Assembly (NCBI GenBank): GCA_913775725.1
Contig: CAJYNG010000025.1
Location: 62,001-126,000, forward strand
Length of the DNA stretch: 64,000 nucleotides
Origin: an uncultured Stenotrophomonas sp.
GTDB lineage: Bacteria > Pseudomonadota > Gammaproteobacteria > Xanthomonadales > Xanthomonadaceae
Direction of reading: 5' to 3'
The position numbers and the translations under genes are program-made. The notes beneath the pieces were generated by a model. It saw nothing but the letters and a program-made list of their open reading frames with translations. It was not told where the DNA came from and made no database searches. Below, in pieces: positions 17,564-26,090 of this stretch. How positions within the stretch are numbered: the first letter of the stretch is position 1; each line of letters opens with the position of its first letter.

Positions 17564-17821
17564 TCAGGCGGCCGCCTGGTCCGGCAGCAGGCCATGCGTC
17601 ACATCGACGATGTCCTGCACCGTACGCACGGCCTTGAATGCTTCCGGCTGCAGGTTGCGACCCAGCAGCGGCTTGAGCTGAACGATCAGATCGACCGCAT
17701 CGATGCTGTCGATGTCCAGATCGTCGTACAGGCGGGCCTGGGGCGTGATCCGGGCCGGTTCGATCTCGAAGCTGTCGGTGAGGATGGAAACGATGCGATC
17801 GAACAGTTCATTCTTGGTCAT
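17564..17821 (-). CDS. Acyl carrier protein (ApeF-position)
   Basis: 85 residues. The phosphopantetheine site is 'DDLDIDSIDAVDL', with the Ser of DSID as the attachment point; helix I and the acidic helix II are normal for an ACP. Start ATG at 17821 (MTKNELFDRI). It is one of two neighbouring ACPs, 18 nt downstream of the other. In aryl-polyene systems one carries the growing chain while the other is thought to take the primer or finished chain; which is which cannot be told from sequence. Confidence 0.9.
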   Translation of the reverse strand: MTKNELFDRIVSILTDSFEIEPARITPQARLYDDLDIDSIDAVDLIVQLKPLLGRNLQPEAFKAVRTVQDIVDVTHGLLPDQAAA

Positions 17822-17839
17822 GGCAGTTCCTGGCACCGG

Positions 17840-18097
17840 TTACGACCGATGGGCGGCGACGAACTCGCCAAGCGCGCGCACGCTGGAAAAATGGCGGCGG
17901 GTCTCTTCCGAGTCGGATGACAGGCTCACACCGTACTTCTTCTGCAGCGCCAGGCCCAGTTCCAGCGCATCGATCGAATCCAGGCCAAGGCCCTCGACGA
18001 ACAGCGGCGCAACCGGATCGATATCCTCCGGCGTGATGTCCTCCAATGAAAGCGAGGAAATGATCAATACCTTGATCTCGTGCTCAAGTGCTTGCAC
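17840..18097 (-). CDS. Acyl carrier protein (ApeE-position)
   Basis: 85 residues starting at GTG 18097 (VQALEHEIK), preceded by GGAGA at a good distance. The attachment site is 'VEGLGLDSIDALELG' with Ser in DSID. The GTG start is inside the 3' end of the acyltransferase gene (14-nt overlap). Its helix I region ('LIISSLSLEDITPEDI') resembles the ACPs that accompany PlsC-like acyltransferases, so it may serve lipid attachment of the polyene. Confidence in the class is high; the division of labour with the neighbouring ACP is a guess. Confidence 0.88.
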   Translation of the reverse strand: MQALEHEIKVLIISSLSLEDITPEDIDPVAPLFVEGLGLDSIDALELGLALQKKYGVSLSSDSEETRRHFSSVRALGEFVAAHRS

Positions 18098-18881
18098 GGG
18101 TGGGGTCTCCAGACAGGTCGAAGTAACGGGAAAGGTGCTCGGTGACGCGACGTGCCGCCAGGCCATTCCCTCCTGGCGAGTCGTCTTCGACCAGAAACGG
18201 CGAGATCGGGATATCTTCGCCGATCTGCAGCCGAACGTGAAAGCAACGTGAGGGAATACGATACCACTTCTGTCCTTTGGCCAGGGTCGGCGGCGTACAG
18301 GTGATCCGCACCGGCGTGATGTTCAGACGGCCGCGGACGGCGATGTTGGCGGCGCCGCGCTGCAGCCGCAGTGGCTGCCCGGGCACGCTGCGGGTGCCCT
18401 CCGGAAAAATGACCAGGCTGCCACCGGCACGGACCGCCTTCACGCAGTCATCGACCAGGCCGGGCCCATCGTCGTTGGCAATGTAGCCGGCGGCCCGCAC
18501 CGCACCGCGCATGAACGGGTTGCTGGCCACCGCGCGCTTGACCACGCACTCCGCGTTGGGCAGCAGTGACACAAGGCAGACCACATCGATGAGCGTTGGA
18601 TGGTTGGCCAGCACCAGCAGACCGTCGCGCTGCAGGCGTTCGCGCCCTTCGATCTCGCAGGTCATCACACCCAGCCTGCGCATCAACCGCAGCTGGCCGG
18701 CAAAGGCGAGCTGGACCAGACGGCGCGCACGGCTGCGGCGCGCGAGCGGATCGCGCATCAACAGCAGCAGCGGCATTACCACCGTTCCCAGCACCAGCCC
18801 GCCCAGGCCAAAAGCGAGAAAGCACAGCGCCGTGCCGAACACACGCCACGCATGATCGAGGCGGCGCAGCCCCTCAGCCAC
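18084..18881 (-). CDS. 1-acyl-glycerol-3-phosphate-type acyltransferase (PlsC family, ApeD-position)
   Basis: 265 residues with an N-terminal hydrophobic anchor (about residues 15-42), then the PlsC motifs: 'ANHPTLIDVV' (NHxxxxD) and 'VIFPEGTRS'. It would transfer the ACP-bound aryl polyene or a fatty acid onto a lipid acceptor at the inner membrane. The start is GTG at 18881, overlapping the stop of the chain-length-factor gene by 8 nt. It forms the head of the operon together with that gene. Confidence 0.85.
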   Translation of the reverse strand: MAEGLRRLDHAWRVFGTALCFLAFGLGGLVLGTVVMPLLLLMRDPLARRSRARRLVQLAFAGQLRLMRRLGVMTCEIEGRERLQRDGLLVLANHPTLIDVVCLVSLLPNAECVVKRAVASNPFMRGAVRAAGYIANDDGPGLVDDCVKAVRAGGSLVIFPEGTRSVPGQPLRLQRGAANIAVRGRLNITPVRITCTPPTLAKGQKWYRIPSRCFHVRLQIGEDIPISPFLVEDDSPGGNGLAARRVTEHLSRYFDLSGDPTRAST

Positions 18882-19614
18882 GGCGGCCCCAGGACCAGCG
18901 TTGTTCCTGCGTTACGTGCTCAAGCGCCGGCATTCCCGACAACAGGAAGCGATGCAGGTCCAGTGCGTGCGGCAGATGGCCCGGCACGCCCTCGGCGTCA
19001 CTCGCCGGCTCCCAGCGCAATGACAGGGTCGGGCAGCCTTCGCGAGGCTGGGTGAGACGCCAGCACCATGCGAAGAACACGTCGGGTTCGTCGGCGAACG
19101 GCGCGTATATACCGGGCAGGGGCGATTCGTACACCACCACACGCACCTCACGGGCGCCGTCAGCCAGCAGGCCGACCGCTTCCAGGCAGGCGGCTTCCGC
19201 CGTGGCCTGGCCCGCGGCCAACGCCAAGTAGTTGCCCCGGTGACCGCGGGCAATCGAATACAGCGCCGCAATGGCGTTGTGCACCGACAGCCCGAAGGTC
19301 GTGGGCGACAGGGGTTCTCCGGTTGCCAGCGATCCCAGCAGATCCATCGAGCGGGTCACGTCGCCATGGCGGCTGGCGAAAACCAGCGGCACCTGACTGT
19401 CGGCACCCTGCGCGTCCTCACACCAGCATGCGGCCTGGATCGCCATCCGGCCCAGCCGTTCGATACGCCGACGCTGCATCGCCGGGACTTCGGTGAGCGC
19501 TGGCGCGCCCTCGCCCACGGGCAGGAACGGCGCATCGGCCCAGCGCAGCCATTGGCTGCGCTCGGTCAGGCCAGGCGCCCAGGCGGCCCAGTCGACGACG
19601 GAAAATTCAATCAT
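18874..19614 (-). CDS. Cys-less ketosynthase / chain length factor (ApeC-position)
   Basis: 246 residues, about half the length of a full ketosynthase, matching the 'beta-ketoacyl synthase chain length factor' family. In the region equivalent to the active-site Cys it reads 'ALAAGQATAEAA', with Gln136 in place of Cys, the same substitution seen in type II polyketide chain length factors. It should therefore not condense but partner the ApeO-type enzyme (6792-7976) and set the polyene length. It is the first gene of the cluster (ATG 19614). No strong Shine-Dalgarno site is visible upstream. Confidence 0.82.
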   Translation of the reverse strand: MIEFSVVDWAAWAPGLTERSQWLRWADAPFLPVGEGAPALTEVPAMQRRRIERLGRMAIQAACWCEDAQGADSQVPLVFASRHGDVTRSMDLLGSLATGEPLSPTTFGLSVHNAIAALYSIARGHRGNYLALAAGQATAEAACLEAVGLLADGAREVRVVVYESPLPGIYAPFADEPDVFFAWCWRLTQPREGCPTLSLRWEPASDAEGVPGHLPHALDLHRFLLSGMPALEHVTQEQRWSWGRRG

Positions 19615-19792
19615 CTAGCGGTGGTGTTTCACTGGGGGAACGATAGGCACGGGCCACTCAAGGCGACGCGCGGCTCCCCCTTCCTGCAGCCGTGCGTCCG
19701 TCCAGGACGTTGCCGGCTACCCCCTTGGCTGCCGGAAAGGAGCGCACGCTATCACGTCCAACGCAGGGAATGCAGTCTTCACAAACAACAAC

Positions 19793-19819
19793 GCGGGAAC
19801 TGCCAGCCGCAGTTCCCGC
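19793..19819 (-). terminator. Probable rho-independent terminator of cydAB
   Basis: GCGGGAACTG and CAGTTCCCGC form a perfect 10-bp stem with a short loop 10 nt beyond the cydB stop. On the minus strand the stem is followed by GTTGTTGTTTGTG, a broken T-run. The remaining 170 nt up to the pigment cluster hold its promoter by default, but I see no convincing -35/-10 pair. Confidence 0.6.
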
Positions 19820-19828
19820 GCAGGGTTC

Positions 19829-20842
19829 TCAGTGGTAGCCGGCGTCAGCGTGCACTTTGCCGCGAAATACCCGGTAGGACCACGCTGTATAGCCGAGGAT
19901 GACTGGCAGCAATATGACCAGCCCCACCAGCGTGAAGCCCAGTGAAGACGCCGGCGCGGCGGCCTGCCACAGCGTCATCGACGGCGGCAGCAGGTACGGC
20001 CACATGCCCAGCACCAGGCCTAGGAAGCCGAGCACGAACAGGGCAAGGCTGAGCAGGAACGGCGGCAGGTCGCGGCGCGGGTGCGTGGCACTGCGCCACA
20101 GCGCGGCAGCCACCGCCAGGGTCAGCAACGGCACCGGCGAGAGCCACCAGAAGTTGCCGTCGCTGAACCAGCGGTCCATCAGGCGCGAATCGAGGAACGG
20201 CAACCAGCTGCTGACCAGGCCCATCGCCGCGATCACCGCCACCACCAGCGGGCGGGTCATCTGCCGCGCCAGCGCCTGCACGCGCCCTTCGGTCTTCAGG
20301 ATCAGCCAGGTGCTGCCCAGCAGCGCATAGCCGGCCACCAGCGCGGCACCGGTCAGCATCGCGAACGGGCTGAACCAGGCGAACGGGCCACCCTGATAGA
20401 CACCGTCCACCAGCGGGATGCCCTGCACCAGGGTGCCGAGGATCACGCCCTGGGCGAAAGTTGCCAGCAGCGAACCGAGGCCGAACGCCACGCTCCACAA
20501 CCGGCGCGAACGATGTGCCTTGAAGCGGAACTCGAACGCCACGCCGCGGAACACCAGCGCCACCACCAGCAGCAGCACCGGCAGGTACAGCGCCGACAGC
20601 AGCACCGCGTAAGCCTTGGGGAACGCCGCCAGCAGGCCGGCGCCACCGAGCACCAGCCAGGTCTCGTTGCCGTCCCAAATGGGCGCGGCGGTGTTCATCA
20701 TCAGATCCAGCTGTTCCTCGTCCTCGGCGAACGGGGCCAGGATGCCGATGCCGAGCACGAAGCCATCCAGCACCACGTACATCAGCACGCCGAAGCCGAT
20801 CACCGCGAACCATGCCACCGGCAGCCAGGTCATCAGGTCCAT
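19829..20842 (-). CDS. cydB: Cytochrome bd-type quinol oxidase subunit II
   Basis: 337 residues with about eight membrane helices. It begins MDLMTWLPVAWFAVIGFGVLMY with 'LDGFVLGIG' and 'NTAAPIWDGNETWLV', both diagnostic of CydB. With CydA it forms the heme-containing quinol:O2 oxidoreductase of the inner membrane, active at low oxygen. Start ATG at 20842, 1 nt after the cydA stop. No cydX-like mini-ORF is obvious downstream before the terminator. The short Q-loop of its partner points to the cyanide-insensitive (CioB) branch. Confidence 0.95.
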   Translation of the reverse strand: MDLMTWLPVAWFAVIGFGVLMYVVLDGFVLGIGILAPFAEDEEQLDLMMNTAAPIWDGNETWLVLGGAGLLAAFPKAYAVLLSALYLPVLLLVVALVFRGVAFEFRFKAHRSRRLWSVAFGLGSLLATFAQGVILGTLVQGIPLVDGVYQGGPFAWFSPFAMLTGAALVAGYALLGSTWLILKTEGRVQALARQMTRPLVVAVIAAMGLVSSWLPFLDSRLMDRWFSDGNFWWLSPVPLLTLAVAAALWRSATHPRRDLPPFLLSLALFVLGFLGLVLGMWPYLLPPSMTLWQAAAPASSLGFTLVGLVILLPVILGYTAWSYRVFRGKVHADAGYH

Positions 20843-20843
20843 G

Positions 20844-22241
20844 TCAGCGCTCCTCCAGCGGTTCGTCGGCCGCCGACAGCGGGCGCGCCGGGGTGTGGCT
20901 GCCGTGGTCCAGCGACGGCCCTTCGGCGTACGGCTGCGGCCCATGGCGCAGGATCTTCACCAGGTACCAGATGCCCCAGCCGAACACGAAGGCATAGCCG
21001 ACCACATAGACGCCCAGTGACAGCGCGGTCATCCACGCACTCTGCGGGCCCACCGCATCAGCGGTGCGCAGCACGCCGTACACCACCCACGGCTGTCGCC
21101 CCATCTCGGTGACGAACCAACCGGAGATCAGCGCGATGAAGCCACTGGGCAGCATCCAGTTCCAGCCGCGCAGAAGCCACGGCGAATCCAGCAGCCTGTT
21201 GCGCCACAGCTGGAACGCCGACACCCAGGCCAGCACCAGCATCAGCGTGCCCAGCCCGACCATGATGCGGAAGGCGAAGAACACCGGCGTCACCGGCGGG
21301 CGCTCGCTGGCCGGCACCGAGGTGAGCGGATCGAAGGTGCCGTCCAGGCTGTGGGTAAGGATCACGCTGCCCAGCTTCGGGATGGCAACTTCGAAATCGT
21401 TGCGCTCTTCCTTCTCGTTCGGCAGCGCGAACACCACCAGCGGCACGCCCTCGCCTTCCTTGGTTTCATGCCAGTGCGCTTCCATCGCCGCGATCTTCAT
21501 CGGCTGGTGCTTGAGCGTGTTCAGGCCATGCATGTCGCCGACGAAGATCTGCACCGGCACGGTCAGTGCGGCGAACGCCACCGCCGCGATCAGCATGCGC
21601 CGACCCGCTTCCACGTGCGTGCCCTTGCGCAGGTACCACGCGCCCACACCACCGATCACGAAACAGGTAGTGATGAACGAGCCCAACGCCATGTGCGCCA
21701 GGCGATAGGGGAACGAGGGATTGAATACCACCTGCCACCAGTCCACCGGATGCACGATGCCGTTGACCATCTCGTAGCCGGCCGGCGTATGCAGCCAACT
21801 GTTGGACGACAGGATCCAGAACGTGGAGAACAGAGTGCCCAGCGCCACCATGCAGGTGGACAGGAAATGCAGGCGCGGCGAGACCCGGCCCCAGCCGAAC
21901 ATCATCACGCCAAGGAAGCTGGCTTCCAGGAAGAACGCGGTCAGCACCTCGTAGGTCAGCAGCGGGCCGATGACCGTGCCGGCCACCTCGCTCAGCCGCG
22001 GCCAGTTGGTGCCGAACTGGAAGGCCATGACGATGCCGCTGACCACACCCATGCCGAACGACACCGCGAAGATCTTCTGCCAGAAGAAGTACAGCTCGCG
22101 CCACACGGGCAACTTCGTGCGCAGCCACCGCCATTCAATGAAGGCCAGCCAGCTGGCCGTACCGATGGTGAAGGCGGGGAACAGCACATGGAAACTGATG
22201 ACGAATCCGAACTGGATCCGGGACAACAACAACGCGTCCAA
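20844..22241 (-). CDS. cydA: Cytochrome bd-type quinol oxidase subunit I, CIO-like
   Basis: 465 residues. The start is TTG at 22241, well placed 6 nt after an AGGAGG. His18 in 'ISFHVLFPAF', the Glu pair in 'YEVLTAFFLEASF' and 'MGRQPWVVYG' (quinol-site GRQPW) identify CydA. The periplasmic loop between 'GDMHGLNTLKHQP' and the next helix is short, and the whole protein is 50-60 residues shorter than E. coli CydA. That places it with CioA, the cyanide-insensitive oxidase class, which may lack the spectroscopic d-heme signature. It is the promoter-proximal gene of the pair. Confidence 0.93.
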   Translation of the reverse strand: MDALLLSRIQFGFVISFHVLFPAFTIGTASWLAFIEWRWLRTKLPVWRELYFFWQKIFAVSFGMGVVSGIVMAFQFGTNWPRLSEVAGTVIGPLLTYEVLTAFFLEASFLGVMMFGWGRVSPRLHFLSTCMVALGTLFSTFWILSSNSWLHTPAGYEMVNGIVHPVDWWQVVFNPSFPYRLAHMALGSFITTCFVIGGVGAWYLRKGTHVEAGRRMLIAAVAFAALTVPVQIFVGDMHGLNTLKHQPMKIAAMEAHWHETKEGEGVPLVVFALPNEKEERNDFEVAIPKLGSVILTHSLDGTFDPLTSVPASERPPVTPVFFAFRIMVGLGTLMLVLAWVSAFQLWRNRLLDSPWLLRGWNWMLPSGFIALISGWFVTEMGRQPWVVYGVLRTADAVGPQSAWMTALSLGVYVVGYAFVFGWGIWYLVKILRHGPQPYAEGPSLDHGSHTPARPLSAADEPLEER

Positions 22242-22370
22242 GGGACGCCTCCTGCCTGCGACCGGTGGGATACCGGACCACTTTAGGAGGATTTCGTTAA
22301 GGTGGGATGCGACCGGGTGACGCGCTGCTTCACTTTGTCGCAGGTGGAGCTGGATGACTGGATGAATGGG

Positions 22371-23569
22371 CTACAAGGGCTTCAGCAAGATCAAGGGCGG
22401 CTCCTTGGCGATTCGCAGAGCCCGAGGTACCAATGCAGTCAAGCAGGTCGCCATCACCAGCACGACAGCGATCAATGTCGAGACCCACGGTGAACCTGTG
22501 ACGCCGCTCTGTGGCGACCCTATCCACTGCAACGACAGCGCACCGAGCAGGGCGCCCAACGTGGTGAACAGTGAAACCTCGAACATGATTTCGGCAAAGA
22601 TCACAGATCCGCGCGCACCCAAAGTGCGTCGGATCCCGATGGAGTGCCGGCGTCGATCGAGCCATGCACCTACGACTCCGGAGATGCCAGCCATCAAAAC
22701 ACCCAGAACAACGGCGGTCATGATGGCGAGCACCGTCGTAGCGAAGCGATCAGCTTTGACGTACACGTCGCGATATCCCGCCAGCGTCTCGACACCGGTC
22801 GGATTCACGATCCGATAAGGCCGCTGCAGCGCATCGACAATGCGATCAAGCGATGAACGATCGACCACAGACCTCCACTTCGCCAGATAATAGCGACTCG
22901 CGCCCATGGGAAGGCCCGGAAGCAACGCCCACTGCGAGTCTCGCTCATTGCCTCCCGGCGCCGGCCCGGCAACAGACGCAAATACGCCACGACGACCCGG
23001 CTGCTGCCGGGGCCGAAGTACAGGTGGCGGCCAACAGCACTCTCCGTTCCGAACAGACGTGCAGCCAGCGTTTCACTTATCAGCACCACCGGAGCGCCTT
23101 CAAGCATGTCGTCCTCTGCGGCATCCCGCCCCAGGACGATTCCCGCGCCCAGCATCGCCAGCAAGCCAGCGCTGGCAGTTACCACGGGAATGCGATCACA
23201 TCCCGCAATGTCTGTCGTGCCGGAACTCATCGAATACGCCATGGCCGACTCGCTGGTGCACACGCCGTATCGATGGGCTCTTCCCCCGAACGGAACGGAG
23301 TCGCTCACAACGGTGTCCTGAACACCGGGCAGCCGGATCGCAGACAGGTCTGCACGCAGCACTGCCGCATCCGCGCCGTCTTCGACATCCGAGACCCTGA
23401 CCACACCAATCGATACTGCCTCCCGGATGCACCCGGTGTTCAATCTGGCGAAGCTGTCCAGCGTAGATTGCAGTGCGAACGCACATGCCAGGCTTGCAAG
23501 CGCTGCCTGCACCGCAAGCAGTGCAGCGCATCCCAGGTGTCGTCGGGTCTCCCTCATCGATTCGAACAT
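22371..23569 (-). pseudogene. MacB/FtsX-type ABC permease, frameshifted
   Basis: Two overlapping frames give one permease. The first (ATG 23569, MFESMRETRRHLG) carries an N-terminal membrane segment and a periplasmic MacB-like domain up to 'FGPGSSRVVVAYLRLLPG'. The second resumes with 'GGNERDSQWALLPGLPMG' and holds the three C-terminal helices ('IMTAVVLGVLMAGISGVVGAW', and two more). The join lies near 22930-22990 and needs a net -1 shift. Joined length is about 400 residues, normal for the family. Either a disrupted gene, a sequencing error or a programmed shift. It starts 1 nt after the stop of the other permease. Confidence 0.7.
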
Positions 23570-23570
23570 T

Positions 23571-24869
23571 TCAGGCAGCTCCCTTCGCGAAGGCACTCGA
23601 CAGTGAGCTGACCCTGCAGATTTCAAACGATGGGACCAATGAGCAGAGCAACGTCGTGACGACTCCCAGGGCAGCTGCCATCAGCATTGCCCCAGCATGC
23701 ATCGCTGTTATCGCGCTGGGCAGAACGTCTCCCGCAGCAACCACCCGGATTCCCAGCGCATAGGTGACGACAGCGAGTGCACTGCTTGCGACTCCCGCCG
23801 CGATGGATTCCCAGATGAGCTGGACGAACACGTCTCGGCGTCGCGCTCCCAGTGCACGTCGTATCGCGAGCTCCCGCCTACGGCGCCCCAGACTGAAGCT
23901 CAGCAGTGCCGCCGCATTGACGACGCACACACCGAGAAGGATCAGTGACAGCCGAAGCTGCATCCTGGCCCGCTCCGGAACCAATCCCAGCCTGTCCAGC
24001 CAATCCATCAACGGCCAGAGTGCCACCTGCTGCGTGTCTGGTTCGATCCGATGGTCCTTTGCCTGCGCATAGGCGTTCAAACTCGCGCGGTAGGCGGCGA
24101 CATCATCTGCGGTAGGCAGCCACGCCCACAGTTGAAGCCATGAAACGTTGCCCCCTGCAAGATCCGTGTCCTGGTCACCACCCCAGATCGCCGTCCCGTC
24201 CACAACAGTCAACTTGTCCGCGATTGCGGTTTCAACTGGCAGGTAGATCTCGTCAGGCTCCACAAACGGCCGGCGTGTGAGATCTCCCTGAAACATCGGC
24301 ACCGGGTGCCAATCCTCCGCGACACCCACGACGGTGTAGGTGCGTCTGCCCAGTTCCAACGGATGACCAACGCAATCCAGTGCACACTCACGCTTGGCGA
24401 GCGCACGCGACAGGACCACCATTCGACTCGCAGCATGTCCCTCCTCGGCAGTCCATGCCCGTCCTTGAACAACGGCAATGCCAAGGACACTGAAGACTTC
24501 GGACGTGGCGAACCTGGCGCGCAGTCTTGCGCTGGACTCTCCCAGCCGGGAGAGCGTCACCGCCCCCCCTGCCATAGCTGCCTGTTTCCACGTCCCGCCC
24601 TGGTTCAGAAGCGCCTTTGCGTCTGGCCAGGTCAGTGCCTGACCAGGTTCCGGAGAACCACTGCGGAGTGCATCTGGACGCGCGTCAAGGTACGGGCGGA
24701 ACAATGCCGAGCTCCGGCTTGGTGCGGGATCGGACGATGCCTGGAGAACAATGGAGAGCATCACAGTCGTGATCCCTACCCCTGCACCCAGCATGAGAGC
24801 GATTGCCAGATGAGTGCCGATTCGCTGCTTGAATCGGGCAAGTGAAAGCTGGATGTAGTAGAGCATCAT
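23571..24869 (-). CDS. MacB/FtsX-type ABC transporter permease
   Basis: 432 residues with the standard layout: N-terminal helix ('THLAIALMLGAGVGITTVML'), a large periplasmic domain from about residue 45 to 290, and three C-terminal helices around residues 305-330, 350-385 and 390-420, with the 'RRRELAIRRALGARRRDVFVQLIWES' coupling helix between them. Such proteins do not transport across the membrane but move peptides or lipoproteins from the periplasm or regulate enzymes. The ATPase and fusion protein usually encoded alongside are not in this window. The gene is visibly less GC-rich than its surroundings, consistent with transfer. Confidence 0.82.
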   Translation of the reverse strand: MMLYYIQLSLARFKQRIGTHLAIALMLGAGVGITTVMLSIVLQASSDPAPSRSSALFRPYLDARPDALRSGSPEPGQALTWPDAKALLNQGGTWKQAAMAGGAVTLSRLGESSARLRARFATSEVFSVLGIAVVQGRAWTAEEGHAASRMVVLSRALAKRECALDCVGHPLELGRRTYTVVGVAEDWHPVPMFQGDLTRRPFVEPDEIYLPVETAIADKLTVVDGTAIWGGDQDTDLAGGNVSWLQLWAWLPTADDVAAYRASLNAYAQAKDHRIEPDTQQVALWPLMDWLDRLGLVPERARMQLRLSLILLGVCVVNAAALLSFSLGRRRRELAIRRALGARRRDVFVQLIWESIAAGVASSALAVVTYALGIRVVAAGDVLPSAITAMHAGAMLMAAALGVVTTLLCSLVPSFEICRVSSLSSAFAKGAA

Positions 24870-25187
24870 CCAACTGCATCCGGTGTTGACTTACGGGCGC
24901 ACCTGTCCATGTGATTCTCACTCCATGCCCGTGAAAGCTGATGGTTGAGAGTCTCTGATTGTGAAACTCCGCCTCAAGCGGAGGCATGGAATTTGCAACT
25001 TTCCTCAGGAAACACACGTAGCTCGTGGACCTTGGATAGAGCGACCGCCACTGATGACGAGACCGACGTGACGGAATCTGTCGGGAAAGGCCAACTGTCG
25101 ATTTGCGGACAACGCCCGATGCCTGGATTTCTGATCGGGAGTTGGAGGAAGAAACGTCCCAAGGCAGGTGCAGACGTCAATGTTCTC
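24870..25187. other. Intergenic stretch, no gene found
   Basis: 318 nt of lower-GC DNA between the permease pair and the sigma-factor operon (both on the minus strand). It must hold the permease promoter. I see a short CCGC-CTCAA-GCGG hairpin near 24967 but no tRNA, repeat of the SMAG type, or credible small ORF. Confidence 0.5.
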
Positions 25188-25403
25188 CTAGACCCAGAAA
25201 TACCAGACAGCCCCCGCCACCAACGCGCCCAGCAACACCACCTGCACCACCACATAGCCCACGCCACTGTCGCGCGACTCAGCGGCAATGCGCTTCTGCA
25301 GCGCCTCACTCACATCCGGCGTTTCTTCCTGCTGCACCTGCTCACGCAACACCTGCGCCAACGCGCGCTTTTCCGCATCGCGAGGGTCGGTCGGTGGGTT
25401 CAC
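25188..25403 (-). CDS. Small single-pass membrane protein, sigma-factor partner candidate
   Basis: 71 residues starting at GTG 25403, which overlaps the sigma-factor stop (GTGA). Residues 1-48 are charged and probably cytosolic and helical ('AEKRALAQVLREQVQQEE'); residues 49-69 form one membrane helix ending 'AGAVWYFWV'. The layout, short cytosolic part then one helix, and the coupling to an ECF sigma gene are those of a small anti-sigma factor, but no zinc-binding HxxxCxxC motif is present. Function is inferred from position only. Confidence 0.7.
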   Translation of the reverse strand: MNPPTDPRDAEKRALAQVLREQVQQEETPDVSEALQKRIAAESRDSGVGYVVVQVVLLGALVAGAVWYFWV

Positions 25404-26053
25404 AGCAGTTCTCCGGCGGCGGTATGCCGCGTCAGTTCCTGCTTCAGGACCTGGCGCGCGCGGTACAGGTGGCTCTTGATGGTACCGCGTGCCAGTCCGG
25501 TCACCTGCTCGATCTCGGCCAGATCGAAATCCTCCAGGTAGTGCAGACCGACGAGCAGGCGCTGCGGTGCACTCAGCCGTTCGAGTGCCGCACCAAGCTG
25601 GCGCCCTGCCTGCAGCCCCTCGCTCAACTCGGCCGGGCCTGGGCCTTCGTCGCCGATCCCAAGTTCCTCCGGCACCTCAACGGCCACCATCCATTGCGCC
25701 TCCAGCCGCCGCCGGCGCAGGTGCTGCAGTGCTGTGGTGTAAGCGACCCGGGAAACCCAGGTGCGCAGCGAGGATTCAAAACGAAACCGGTGCAGCTGGC
25801 GGAACACGGCAAGGAAGGTTTCCTGCAGCAGGTCGGCCACCTGATCGCGGTCGCCCACCATGCGCCCGATCACATGTGCGCAGGTGCGCTGGTGGGTTTC
25901 AACCCGTTGCGCAAAGGCCGCCTGCGAACCGTCGATGATGGCCCGCACCAGCGCCTGGTCCGCATCCAACGGTTCTACGGGGACCGCCGTCGCCGCTGCA
26001 TCGTGGCGGCGACGCCCCCGCAATGCAGCTAATGCTCCACCCAGCAGGCTCAT
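25400..26053 (-). CDS. RNA polymerase ECF-type sigma-70 factor
   Basis: 217 residues from ATG 26053. Region 2 is seen in 'DRDQVADLLQETFLAVFRQLHRF' followed by 'SSLRTWVSRVAYTTALQHLRRRR', and region 4 in 'LSAPQRLLVGLHYLEDFDLAEI' with the helix-turn-helix 'GLARGTIKSHLYRARQVLKQEL'. Regions 1 and 3 are missing, so it is an ECF (group 4) sigma factor, the type used for envelope and oxidative stress. It sits between two small membrane proteins in one operon-like run, suggesting control by a membrane-bound partner. Confidence 0.9.
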   Translation of the reverse strand: MSLLGGALAALRGRRRHDAAATAVPVEPLDADQALVRAIIDGSQAAFAQRVETHQRTCAHVIGRMVGDRDQVADLLQETFLAVFRQLHRFRFESSLRTWVSRVAYTTALQHLRRRRLEAQWMVAVEVPEELGIGDEGPGPAELSEGLQAGRQLGAALERLSAPQRLLVGLHYLEDFDLAEIEQVTGLARGTIKSHLYRARQVLKQELTRHTAAGELL

Positions 26054-26090
26054 GCGCTGGGCGCCCCCTGTGCCCGTGGCATGTCCTGGC

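Larger units (their letters stand above)
4374..19614 (-). other. Aryl-polyene / xanthomonadin-like pigment biosynthesis cluster
   Basis: Eighteen tightly packed minus-strand genes are mostly joined by 1-14 nt overlaps. In transcription order they are: chain-length-factor-like ketosynthase, PlsC acyltransferase, ACP, ACP, membrane protein, AMP ligase fused to dehydratase, family-2 glycosyltransferase, LpxL-like acyltransferase, HAL/TAL-type lyase, thioesterase, LolA-like protein, MMPL exporter, a 58-codon ORF, DUF3261 lipoprotein, ketosynthase, dehydratase, ketoreductase, ketosynthase. Apart from the lyase, the fusion and the small ORF, this is the apeC-to-apeR order of enterobacterial aryl-polyene clusters and resembles the xanthomonadin locus of Xanthomonas. 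The products are aromatic polyene carboxylates tied to lipids in the outer membrane that protect against oxidative damage. Confidence 0.9.
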
